Shown here one piece after another: positions 51,992 through 60,606 of a stretch of 64,000 nucleotides of DNA. Both the position numbers and the translations under genes were made by a program. Every line of letters begins with the position of its first letter. Position 1 is the first letter of the stretch. The DNA comes from Phytohabitans houttuyneae (GTDB taxonomy: Bacteria > Actinomycetota > Actinomycetes > Mycobacteriales > Micromonosporaceae), in NCBI RefSeq assembly GCF_011764425.1, contig NZ_BLPF01000001.1, positions 2,347,001 through 2,411,000 on the forward strand, read 5' to 3'. The notes beneath the pieces were generated by a model. It saw only the letters and a program-made list of their open reading frames with translations. It did not search any database and was not told the DNA's origin.

Positions 51992-52990
51992 TCACGCGCC
52001 CCGAAGGTACGTCTCGGTGAACACCTGGACGACCGTGTCGACCATCGCGCGGGTCACGTGCGAGCCGTCCGGCAGCCGGCTGAACTCGGGGTCGGCGCCG
52101 GTGACAAGCTCGTAGCTCGGGAAGTAGTGCACGTCGGGGTGGCGGAACGCCCATGCCTCCGCCACCGCGCGCAGCACCGCCTTCGAGTAGGTGTTCGCGA
52201 CGATCACGTCCCGGCCGGTGAAGGTACACCGCATCGTCACCGGTGACACCGTGACGACGATGTCCGGCCCGCCGGTGCCGCCGGCCGGGTGCAGCAGCTC
52301 GTAGATCCGCTCCAGGTTGCGCAGGTTTTCGCCGTAGTCGGTGACCTCGAACTGGTACCGGTCCGGGTGCAGCTCGCGCATCTGGGCGGTTGGCGCGCCG
52401 TTGAGGTAGTAGCCGGTCAGCTGGTCCCGCCAGACCTCCACGAGGCCGAGGGTGACGACGACGACCCGCGCCCGCGCGATCCGGGCGGTGAGCGTGTCGT
52501 GCTGCCGGCGCCGCCGCAACGTGCCGTCCAGGTCGACGAGCTCCAGCGCGTGGTGGGCGTGCGGGTCCACGACAAGGCCGCCGTCCAGGCGGACCAGCCC
52601 CGCGTCGGGAAACTGCGCGGCCGGGTCAAGCGCCCATTCGATGGCCTGCACCATCGAATGCGTGTGGTACTTGTTCGTCACGTGATCGGGGCGCCCGACC
52701 TCACCGTCCGGCATCCGCTCACCGGCGAACTCGCGGCCCAGGCTCAGCACCGGATAACCGCCGGCGTCCAGCGCGTACTCGATGTTTCGCGCGAAGCACG
52801 AACCGATGCAGAAGACCGGGTCGTCACGGCGCAGGTGGAAATCCGCCGGGATGGTGAGCCGAGGTATCCGCTCGCGCAACCGCACACCCGCCGGTGGATG
52901 GGGATACGGCTCGTCGTCGTACCAGTACGCGGCCGGATTTTCCGCCAAGCGCCGGAAGGCATCGTCGGCCGTCAAACGCAGCAGTGCCAA
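51992..52990 (-). CDS. GSCFA-domain SGNH-like protein
   Basis: 332 residues. FCIGSCFARNIEYAL is the GSCFA motif with the Ser nucleophile block, DHVTNKYHTHSMVQAI the next family block, VVVVTLGLVEVW and IVVTVSPVTMRCTF further blocks. GSCFA proteins are SGNH-hydrolase relatives thought to act on acyl groups of glycans or lipids. A C-terminal His-containing segment (DVHYFPSYELV) fits the family. It is convergent with argS and lies head to head with the radical SAM gene. Substrate unknown. Confidence 0.8.
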   Translation of the reverse strand: MALLRLTADDAFRRLAENPAAYWYDDEPYPHPPAGVRLRERIPRLTIPADFHLRRDDPVFCIGSCFARNIEYALDAGGYPVLSLGREFAGERMPDGEVGRPDHVTNKYHTHSMVQAIEWALDPAAQFPDAGLVRLDGGLVVDPHAHHALELVDLDGTLRRRRQHDTLTARIARARVVVVTLGLVEVWRDQLTGYYLNGAPTAQMRELHPDRYQFEVTDYGENLRNLERIYELLHPAGGTGGPDIVVTVSPVTMRCTFTGRDVIVANTYSKAVLRAVAEAWAFRHPDVHYFPSYELVTGADPEFSRLPDGSHVTRAMVDTVVQVFTETYLRGA

Positions 52991-53176
52991 GACGTCCTCT
53001 TCCGGATGCGGTCGCCGGGCAGCGGGCTACGAGTCAACGTACCGACAGCGGCGCGGGGTCCGGCGTAACCAAAACTCGGGGCAGTCGCACGACCTCCCGC
53101 TCTGGTTACGGTCCATCCCGATGGATATCCGCTGCCGGCTCCGAACCCGGACCGCGTTCCCGGAGGGAGGCGGACC

Positions 53177-55162
53177 ATGCCGGACAGTCATCTAGTCCCC
53201 CGCTACGAGGCCGACAAGGGCCATGTGCGATTCGCCGACGATGTCGTCTTCCACGTCCGCAGCGGCGCCATCGGTACCGCGGACGGACCCTGCACCTGCG
53301 CACAGGACGAGCCGATCTTCCATCCCGCGGGGTACCGCGAGGCCGTCCCTCAGCTGCAGCTGTCCCTCACCGACGCGTGCAACATGGGCTGTACCTACTG
53401 CTCCTTCCGCGACCGCGTGCACGCCGACGGCAAGCCTGTACGGATGCCGATGCCCGTGGTGCGGCAGGCGGTCGACTTCTTCCGGCGCGAGGTCGTCGAC
53501 GACCAGACGCGGTACAGCCGGGTCGACTTCGGCCTGGCCGGCGAGACGATGCTGGTACGGCACCTGCATGAACAGGTGCAGGAGACGGTCATCGCGGGGC
53601 TTGAAGGCTCGCCGGTCGCCACCGTCTGGAGTGGACCCAACGTCACCAACGGCACGCTCTCCATGGACGCGGACCTCGCCGACCAGCTCGGACCGCCGCA
53701 GGACATCAGCCTTGACGGGCCGCGGGAGGTGCACGACCGCGTCCGCTTCTACACCAACGACCGTGGCGGCACCTACGACGACGTGCGTCCGGTGCTGGAC
53801 CGGGTGCTCGCCCGCCATCCCGACATGGGTGTCTCGTCGGTGCTGACCGCGTACTGCACGGACTTCGCCAGCATCTTCTCCCACCTCTACGACGACGTGG
53901 GCGCGCGAAACATCTACATGAAGCCGGTCAACGCCAGCCACGACAAGGACTACGCGCTCAACCGCACGACTCTGCCCGCCTTCGAAGAGGGATACCTGGG
54001 CCTTGTCGAGCACATCCTCGACCACGACGCCGCCGGGATCCTCGGCCGGCTCATGGCGTTGAGCACCGAGGACTACTTCATGCGGTTCTTCTACCGGGTC
54101 AAGGACCAGACGGTTCAGGTGTACCGGTGCGGGGCCGGCAAGAGCGGCGCCTATGTGGACACCAACGGCAGGCTCTACGCCTGCGCCCATTTCATCGGCA
54201 AGTCCGGCTGGGACATCGGGCACGTCAGCACGGGCTTCAACGAGGAACGGCGCCGGGAGTTCGCCGACATGACCGTCGACGACCGGCCCGGGTGCCGCGA
54301 CTGCTACGCCCGCTACGCCTGCGGCGGCGGCTGTCACTACCAGGCGGTCCTCGCCAACGGTGACATCAGCCGTCCGGACGAGGTCAAGTGCGACCTCATC
54401 CGCTTCCTCGTCCGGCTGGCCCTGCGCCTGTTGACCTATCTGGACAGACACCACCCGGAGGTGCTCGCGGCGCTACCGGCACCGTTCGGGATCGACCCGG
54501 CACTCGCGGAAGCGCCCGCCCAGGCCGCGTACCGGCCGGTCGGAGCGCTCGTCGCCGGCAGCGGGGCCGCGCCGGTGCGCCTCGGTACGCCGGGCCGCGT
54601 CCGTGGCGGCCTGCCACCGGAGTGGGATCACCCGGCGCTGCTTCGCGTCGACGACGGCCAGCTGACGGTGGACCTCGGCGGCCCGCCGCCGCACGACGGG
54701 GAGCTGCGCGCCGGTGTGGCCGCCCTGCGGCTGTGGCTGGTGCGCTACGACGACATGACGCTCGGGGACCTGACAGTGCGAACCCCGCAGAACGACGGGA
54801 TGCTGTTGCGGGTGACCGCCGCCGGGGCGGCGTGGCGCGAGGCGAGCCAGGAACGCTTCCGCCGCGTGCCGCACCCCCCGGCCGTGTGGCGCCCCGCGCC
54901 GGAGGTCGAGGTCGCACCGGACGGCGAGCGGGTCCGGGTACGCGTCGACATTGCCGCGCTGGCCGGTGCCGGCGCGCTCGGCCTCAACCTCTTCCTCGAC
55001 CTGTCCTCGGGCGGCCACGCCGCGCTCGCCGTACGCGAGCCGTTCGTCGGCCTCTCCCCGGGGGTGTCCGGCTCGTTGCGGCTCACCGGACCCGACGCCG
55101 ATCGCGACCAGTCGCTGCTTCCGCTGAGTCGCTGGGCAGGTCTGCAGCCCAATGTCTGCTGA
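53177..55162 (+). CDS. Radical SAM/SPASM protein with C-terminal extension
   Basis: 661 residues. The radical SAM cluster is Cys68, Cys72 and Cys75 in CNMGCTYCSF. A SPASM-type auxiliary cluster region lies at about 315-415 (CGAGKSGAYVDTNGRLYACA, then CRDCYARYACGGGCHYQ and CDLIR). The last 230 residues (about 430-661) are an unrecognised beta-rich domain (LRLWLVRYDDMTLGDLTV). SPASM enzymes modify peptides or small molecules at unactivated carbons. GGAGGGAGG precedes ATG 53177. It heads the right-hand run of eleven overlapping genes. No peptide precursor gene is seen next to it. Confidence 0.82.
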   Translation: MPDSHLVPRYEADKGHVRFADDVVFHVRSGAIGTADGPCTCAQDEPIFHPAGYREAVPQLQLSLTDACNMGCTYCSFRDRVHADGKPVRMPMPVVRQAVDFFRREVVDDQTRYSRVDFGLAGETMLVRHLHEQVQETVIAGLEGSPVATVWSGPNVTNGTLSMDADLADQLGPPQDISLDGPREVHDRVRFYTNDRGGTYDDVRPVLDRVLARHPDMGVSSVLTAYCTDFASIFSHLYDDVGARNIYMKPVNASHDKDYALNRTTLPAFEEGYLGLVEHILDHDAAGILGRLMALSTEDYFMRFFYRVKDQTVQVYRCGAGKSGAYVDTNGRLYACAHFIGKSGWDIGHVSTGFNEERRREFADMTVDDRPGCRDCYARYACGGGCHYQAVLANGDISRPDEVKCDLIRFLVRLALRLLTYLDRHHPEVLAALPAPFGIDPALAEAPAQAAYRPVGALVAGSGAAPVRLGTPGRVRGGLPPEWDHPALLRVDDGQLTVDLGGPPPHDGELRAGVAALRLWLVRYDDMTLGDLTVRTPQNDGMLLRVTAAGAAWREASQERFRRVPHPPAVWRPAPEVEVAPDGERVRVRVDIAALAGAGALGLNLFLDLSSGGHAALAVREPFVGLSPGVSGSLRLTGPDADRDQSLLPLSRWAGLQPNVC

Positions 55163-56380
55163 CCCAGCCCGGGCGCCGGGCGGCGCCGGCCGTGACGCGG
55201 GTGCGCACGTCCTGGTCATGAGCAACCGGTACGACACCGAGCCCGGCGCCGGCGGCACGGAGGCCCTGACGGCCGATCTCGTCACCGCGCTGACCGCACG
55301 GTCGCTGCGGGTCACCTGGTTGACGCCGGCGGCCGCCGGCCAGCAGCGGGCCGGCGCGGTGCCCCGCCCGCGCGTGCCTGGCGGGAGCGGGAGGACGACC
55401 AGGCCGCCGCGCTGGCACCCGTGCTGGGCCGGCTGGCCCCGGTCGACCTTGTCCACCTGACCCACTTCAGCCGGACCGGGCTGGCGTTTCTCGACCAGCC
55501 GCCGCTGCGTCACGTGCCGCTGGTGGCGACGCTGACCGACTACACCGCGGTCTGCGCCGACTACCAGATGGTGCACCGCCGGACCGGAGACGAGTGCGCG
55601 GCGCCCGTGCCGGCCGAGGACTGCGCGAATTGCCTGGCCACACATCCCGACGGCGCGGCGCCGTCGGCCGCGGAGGTCGCGGGGTGGCGACACCGCAACC
55701 TGCGGCTGCTGAACGACCGCTGCCGGGCGGTGTGGGTACAGACGCCGCATCAGGGTCGGGTCCTCGTCCGCGCCGGGCTACGCAAGTCGCTGATCGTGCG
55801 CGACCGCGCCGAGTACGACATCCCCGCGCACTGGGGGCCCGCGCCGCGGTCCGCGCCGGTCGTGCTGTTCGTCGGGCGGGCCTCGCCGGAGAAGGGCCTG
55901 CACGTCCTGCTGGAGGCGTTTCGGCAGTGGGCAGGGGCGGCGCGCCTGGTGGTCGTCACCAGCGCCGACGACCCGGCCTACGAGGCGCGGCTGCGCGAGC
56001 GCGCGGCGGCCGACCCGCGCGTGGAGTGGCGACCACCGCTGCGCCGGGGCGACCTCGGCGCGCTGCTCGCCGGTGCCGGTGCGCTCGCGGTGCCGTCGCA
56101 GTGGCCGGAAAACTACCCGATGGTCGTGCACTACGCGCGGGCGCTCGGCGTGCCGGTGGTGTGCTCGTCGGTGCCGTCGATGGAGCATCTCGGCCAGCGG
56201 GACGGGGTGTGGCTCGTCGACCGGCGGGACGACCCGCGGGCCTGGGTGGACGCGCTTGACGCGGTCCTCAGCGGGCCGGCCGGCGCGCGGGAGGACCGCA
56301 CCGGGCAGTTCCGGGCGGCCTACAAGCAGTTCGTCGACGAGATCGCCGGCGTCTACGCGACCGTGCTGGCGGGCCGATGA
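55152..56380 (+). pseudogene. GT4-type glycosyltransferase, apparent frameshift
   Basis: The first frame, from ATG 55152, gives a glycosyltransferase N-terminus (HVLVMSNRYDTEPGAGGTEA). The remaining 330 residues are in another frame, from WREREDDQAAALAPVLGRL through FVGRASPEKGLHVLLEAF and VPSQWPENYPM. One extra C in the C4 run at 55362-55365 would join them exactly. The full-length protein would be about 409 residues with the donor-binding Glu of GT4 in SQWPEN. It overlaps both radical SAM genes. The gene is either interrupted or the base was missed. Confidence 0.78.
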
Positions 56381-57414
56381 GCCGGACGCCGATGGCCGAG
56401 GTGCCGGCCCGCTTCCACAAGTTTCTCGTGCCGGACGACTTCACCCGCTACGGGCTCAGCCTGGACACGCCCGCGGCGAGCCCCCGGTACCTGCAGATCG
56501 AGCTGACCGACCTGTGCAACCTCGCCTGCGCCGGCTGCGTGCGTGCGAGCCACGAGAGCACCGGAAGCACGTTCAGCTTTCCGGACTTCGTGCGGCTGCT
56601 GGACGACATGCCGGAGCTGACCCAGGTGTCGTTCGTCGGCGCGGGTGAGGCGCTGATCGTCCGCGACCTGGCCCGCTACGTCGAGGAGTGCACCCGCCGC
56701 GGCATCCTCTCGTCGAGCAACACCAACGGCCTGCTCGTCGCGCGGCGGCTGGGCCCGGTGGTGGAGGCCGGCCTCGGCATGCTCGCCGTGAGCGTCGACG
56801 GCGCCGACGACGCCACGCTCGCCGACATGCGCTCCGGCCTCCGCCTGCGGCAGCTCACCGCGAGCATCGCCGCCGCGGTACGGATAACCAGCGGCACCAC
56901 CACGCGGCTTTCGGCCGCGGTGACGCTGTCGCTGCGCAACATCGCCGGCTTCCCGGGGATCGTGGAGTACCTCGCCGACCAGGGCGTCGACGAGGTGAGC
57001 GTGGAGAGCCTGCACCACTGGGGTGACGACAAGACGCTCAACACCGAGTCCCTGTTCGCCGCCGACCCGGCCACCGTGGTCCCCCACCTGGAGCGGGGAC
57101 TGGAGGTCGCGCTGCGGCGCGGGCTGACGGTCCGCGTCTTCGACTACCGCCGGCTCGGCGATCCCCGCGCCGACCAGGTGTGCCCATGGCCCTGGGACGC
57201 GTTCTACGTGACCCGTGACGGGCGGGCCACGCCGTGCTGCGTCCAGATCGAGGCGGACGACAGCAACACCATCGGCAACGTCCTCGAGGACTCCGTCGCG
57301 GCGATCTGGACCGGTCAGCGCCTGACCGACCTGCGAGCCGGCCTGCGGCACGGCGGCGGCTGGACGTCCTGTGTGGACTGTGTCTACCGGAGGGAGTTCG
57401 GACATGCTCGATGA
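56377..57414 (+). CDS. Second radical SAM protein with SPASM-like tail
   Basis: 345 residues. Cys47, Cys51 and Cys54 in CNLACAGC form the cluster motif. SFVGAGEALI is the GGE-type SAM motif. The tail has Cys residues in VCPWPWDAFYVTRDG, TPCCVQIE and CVDCVYRR, the spacing of a SPASM/Twitch auxiliary cluster. It overlaps the glycosyltransferase gene (ATGA) and the decarboxylase gene by 11 bases. With the first radical SAM enzyme it gives the cluster two separate radical steps, whose targets are unknown. Confidence 0.82.
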   Translation: MSRTPMAEVPARFHKFLVPDDFTRYGLSLDTPAASPRYLQIELTDLCNLACAGCVRASHESTGSTFSFPDFVRLLDDMPELTQVSFVGAGEALIVRDLARYVEECTRRGILSSSNTNGLLVARRLGPVVEAGLGMLAVSVDGADDATLADMRSGLRLRQLTASIAAAVRITSGTTTRLSAAVTLSLRNIAGFPGIVEYLADQGVDEVSVESLHHWGDDKTLNTESLFAADPATVVPHLERGLEVALRRGLTVRVFDYRRLGDPRADQVCPWPWDAFYVTRDGRATPCCVQIEADDSNTIGNVLEDSVAAIWTGQRLTDLRAGLRHGGGWTSCVDCVYRREFGHAR

Positions 57415-59046
57415 GGACCCGCGGTCCTGCTGCGTGACCTGCCCGCCTCCGAGCTGGCCCGGCTCGCGGCTCGGGCGGTGGCGATCGGTACGGACTTCGT
57501 CGCGGGCGGGCTCCGCGACGGGCTGGTGCTCAACTACGCCAGCGAGCGGGAGATGATCCAGCGGTTCGCCGGGCCACTGCCCGAGCGCGGCCGGCCGATC
57601 GACGGCCTCCTGGACGAGCTGGCCGAGGTGGCGCACTGGTCCGTCGCCCAGAGCGACCCCCGCTACCTGGCCTTTCCGGACAGCGGATCGAGCGTGGCGG
57701 CGGCGCTGGCGAGCATCGTGTCGACCTTCCTCAACCAGAACCTCATCACCTTCGACCGCGGCGCGCCGGCGGCGAGCGTCATCGAGCTGCAGCTCATCGG
57801 CTGGCTGCGCGAGCTGGTCGGGTACCCGACGCGGCCGCTGACCGAGTACGACGGGCTGCGCGGCGTGGGCGCCATGTGGACCTCCGGCGGCAACATGAGC
57901 AACCACGTCGCCATCGCGACCGCCCTGGCGGCACGGTGGCCGCAGGTGCACCGCGAGGGGGTTCGCGGGCTGCCCGAGCGCCCGGTCATCGTGCTGGCCC
58001 GGCAGGTGGAGCACTTCTCCTACCGCGCGGCGGCACAGGTGCTCGGGTTGGGCTCCGATGCGCTGGTGTGGTCGGCCGCGGCTCCGAACCACACGAGCGA
58101 CGTCGCCGCCCTGGCCGCCGCGCTGGCGGACCCGCCGGACGGGGCGCGGCCGTTCATGGTCGTGGGCGTCGCGGGCAACTGCCGCACCACCGGGATCGAC
58201 GACCTGGCCGCCATCGCGGACGTGTGCGCCGAGCACGACGTGTGGTTTCACGTCGACGCCTGCCACGGCGGCAGCCTGCTCTTCTCCGAGCGGCTGCGGG
58301 GCCGGCTCACCGGCATCGAACGGGCCGACTCGGTGTCGCTCGACCCGCACAAAGGGCTGTTCGTCACGTACCCGTCGAGCTACCTGCTCGTCCGCGACCC
58401 GGCCGACCTGGCGCGGTTCGCCCGGTACCCGGAGAAGCTCAACGACCCCGACTGCCTCGACCTCGGCCTGATCACCCCGTTCTACGGCTCGCGCGGCTTC
58501 GAGTCCCTGCGACTCTGGGCCCTCATCACCCACCTGGGCCGGGCCGGCGTCGCCGCCCTCGTCGAGCGGCGGCAGCACACCTTCGAAGAGATGTCCCAGC
58601 TGCTGCGCGACACCGGCATGTTCCGCTTCGTCGGCGACTCCGACTTCTACCGGTGCGCGTTCGTCTTCTGCCCGCGCCCCGCCGGCGAGTTGCTCGAGCA
58701 GCTCAGCGCCCGCCGCGAAACCCGTCCGCCGCTGCGCGCGATCGTCTCCAAGTACACCCGGGCCTACGCCGAGGAGCTGTACCGCTCGGGCGCCGTCGTG
58801 TTCGACCTCTTCGCGCTGGAGGACCTGGCCGACCGGCTCGGGCTCGGCACCACCGACAAGTTCGACGTGATGGGGATGTGCGTCGGCCATCCCGACATCG
58901 ACGACGCGACCCGGCAGCAGATCACGGAACACCTCGTGGCCACCGGCGAGAAGCTCATGCCGGCGATGTTGGCGGAGCTGCGGCTGCTGGGTGACGGCGA
59001 GGCCGCCGACGACTCCTGCCTGGTGCTCGGGCCGGCTGGCTGGTGA
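57404..59046 (+). CDS. Group II PLP-dependent decarboxylase, apparent N-terminal frameshift
   Basis: From GTG 57478 an intact 522-residue frame has the group II decarboxylase fold. MWTSGGNMSNHVA binds phosphate, FHVDACHGG holds the PLP Asp, and SLDPHKGLFVTY carries the PLP Lys (residue 292 of this frame). It resembles aromatic and glutamate-type decarboxylases. The natural start is probably ATG 57404: its first codons (MLDEDP) join the downstream frame (AVLLRDLPASELARLAARA) if one C is added to the C3 run at 57418-57420. It may decarboxylate an amino acid or act as a PLP oxidase/aldehyde synthase. It is tightly coupled to the radical SAM gene. Confidence 0.78.
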
Positions 59047-59846
59047 CCGTGGACAACGCCTGCCCACCCGAGTTCACCGTGGTGTTCCTCGTCCACGGGC
59101 CGATCGAGCTGCTCGACCGCACCGTCCCCACGACGATCGAGGCGCTGACCGCGCGTACCCGGCGCACCGTCGACCTGGTGCTGGCCATCGACGGCGCGGA
59201 GACCGCGCCGGTCGACGCGCTGCTGGAGCGGGCGCCGCGGTGGGGCATCGACGAGGTACGGCTGCGCCGCCGCGACCGGAACGTCGCCGGCGGTGACCCG
59301 TCCAACAACGGACACGCCCACCTGGTCCCCGGCAAAGGACGGTTTCTGATCACAGTGGAGGGTGATGTGGTCGCCTTCCGCGCCGGCGAGGGCGATCCGC
59401 TCGCGTTCCTTGCGGAGACCTTCGACCGCACGCCGGAGCTGGCCCTCGCCACGCGGATCGACGACCACGCCTGCTGGCGCGAGCCGCTATTGGACGTCGG
59501 GTCGCCGCTCGCGCCCGGTGTCCGGTCCGTCAACCGGGTGGCGTCCCATTTCCTCGTCTACGACCTGCCGCGGGCGCTCCCGGTGATCTGGGCGGCCGGT
59601 GGCGTGCCGGCCAGCAGCTTCCATGACAGCGACGAGGCCTGGTTCAACTACGAGGACTGGCTGTCCCGCACGTTCGCGGCGCCGGCCGGGCCCGGCATCG
59701 GCTACCTGTCCGAGCTGCCGGTACGGGTGTTCCACTGCGACGAGAAGACCGCGCCCGGCGCCGCGACGTACACCCGCAGCCTCGACGTGCGGTTGCGGGT
59801 GTTCGAGCGGGCCCGACGCGCGTGTGCCGGCCATGCCACCGTTTGA
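59043..59846 (+). CDS. Glycosyltransferase family 2-like protein
   Basis: 267 residues. FTVVFLVHGPIELLDRTVPTT opens a GT-A fold and VLAIDGAETAPV is the nucleotide-binding strand. ITVEGDVVAF holds an acidic metal motif near residue 105. The usual second ExDE motif is unclear. NYEDWLSRTF near residue 205 may supply the later acidic pair. The GTG overlaps the decarboxylase stop by four bases. It probably transfers a sugar in the product pathway. Confidence in the exact family is moderate. Confidence 0.65.
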   Translation: MTVDNACPPEFTVVFLVHGPIELLDRTVPTTIEALTARTRRTVDLVLAIDGAETAPVDALLERAPRWGIDEVRLRRRDRNVAGGDPSNNGHAHLVPGKGRFLITVEGDVVAFRAGEGDPLAFLAETFDRTPELALATRIDDHACWREPLLDVGSPLAPGVRSVNRVASHFLVYDLPRALPVIWAAGGVPASSFHDSDEAWFNYEDWLSRTFAAPAGPGIGYLSELPVRVFHCDEKTAPGAATYTRSLDVRLRVFERARRACAGHATV

Positions 59847-60606
59847 GCCGGCCCGCCTGGTCAGCCGGCCGGTCTTCATCCTCGCGCCGATCCGGTCGGG
59901 TTCCACCCTGCTGCGCTGCCTGCTCAACTCGCACCCGGCCGTGCTGGCGCCGCACGAGCTGCACCTGCGCTATCTCGACGTGGACATCGGCAGCGAGTAC
60001 ACCGATCTCGCGATGGGCACCCTCGGCTGGAGCCGCGCCGAACTGCGTCACATGCTGTGGGACCGGATCCTGCACCGGCAGCTTCAGGCCAGCGGGCGAG
60101 CGGTCGTGGTCGACAAGTCGCCCAGCAACACCTTCATCGTCGACGAACTGCGCGCGTGCTGGCCCGAGGCGCGGTTCATCAGGCTTCGCCGCCACCCGGC
60201 GGCGATCGCGGCGTCCATCGTCGCCGCGGACGACGGTCGCGACCTCGCCGCGGCGGTGGAGCACGTCCTTCGCGTCGCCGCGCTGATCGACGAGCGGACC
60301 GACCTGGACGGCGCGGCGGTCGTCCGGTACGAGGACCTCACGGCCGATCCGGCAAAGGTCTGCGCGGAGCTGTGCGAGTTCCTCGGGATTCCGGCCGATC
60401 CGCGGATGGTCGACTACGGCCGCCACGACCACGGGCCCTTCGTCTACGGCATCGGCGACTGGAGCGAGCGGATCCGGTCCGGACGCGTGCAGCCGCCCGC
60501 CCGGGTGCCGCATCCGTGTCCAGCGGCCCTGCACGAGCTCTGTGAGCGGTGGGGATATCCGGTCGCCGCGGAGCCCGTCGAAAGTCCGATGAGGACAGTC
60601 GGATGA
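59833..60606 (+). CDS. PAPS-dependent sulfotransferase
   Basis: 257 residues. VFILAPIRSGSTLLRCLLN is the 5' phosphosulfate loop of sulfotransferases (RSGST), and FIRLRRHPAAIAASIVA the 3' phosphate site. VVRYEDLTADPAKVC is the conserved family strand. It transfers sulfate from PAPS to a hydroxyl or amine. ATG 59833 starts inside the glycosyltransferase gene. Product sulfation is a reasonable inference. Confidence 0.82.
   Translation: MPPFEPARLVSRPVFILAPIRSGSTLLRCLLNSHPAVLAPHELHLRYLDVDIGSEYTDLAMGTLGWSRAELRHMLWDRILHRQLQASGRAVVVDKSPSNTFIVDELRACWPEARFIRLRRHPAAIAASIVAADDGRDLAAAVEHVLRVAALIDERTDLDGAAVVRYEDLTADPAKVCAELCEFLGIPADPRMVDYGRHDHGPFVYGIGDWSERIRSGRVQPPARVPHPCPAALHELCERWGYPVAAEPVESPMRTVG

Noticed and set aside
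52991-53176. Possible RiPP precursor peptide before the first radical SAM gene
   Set aside because: No short frame with a ribosome-binding site and a leader/core-like peptide was found in this gap or in the other cluster gaps.
53177-55162. Arginine or lysine 2,3-aminomutase role for the first radical SAM protein
   Set aside because: It has SPASM auxiliary-cluster motifs and lacks the PLP-binding features of aminomutases.
56353-59067. 904-codon open frame on the minus strand opposite the radical SAM and decarboxylase genes
   Set aside because: Low-complexity sequence rich in Arg, Gly and Gln with no start signal; the plus strand carries clear enzyme motifs.
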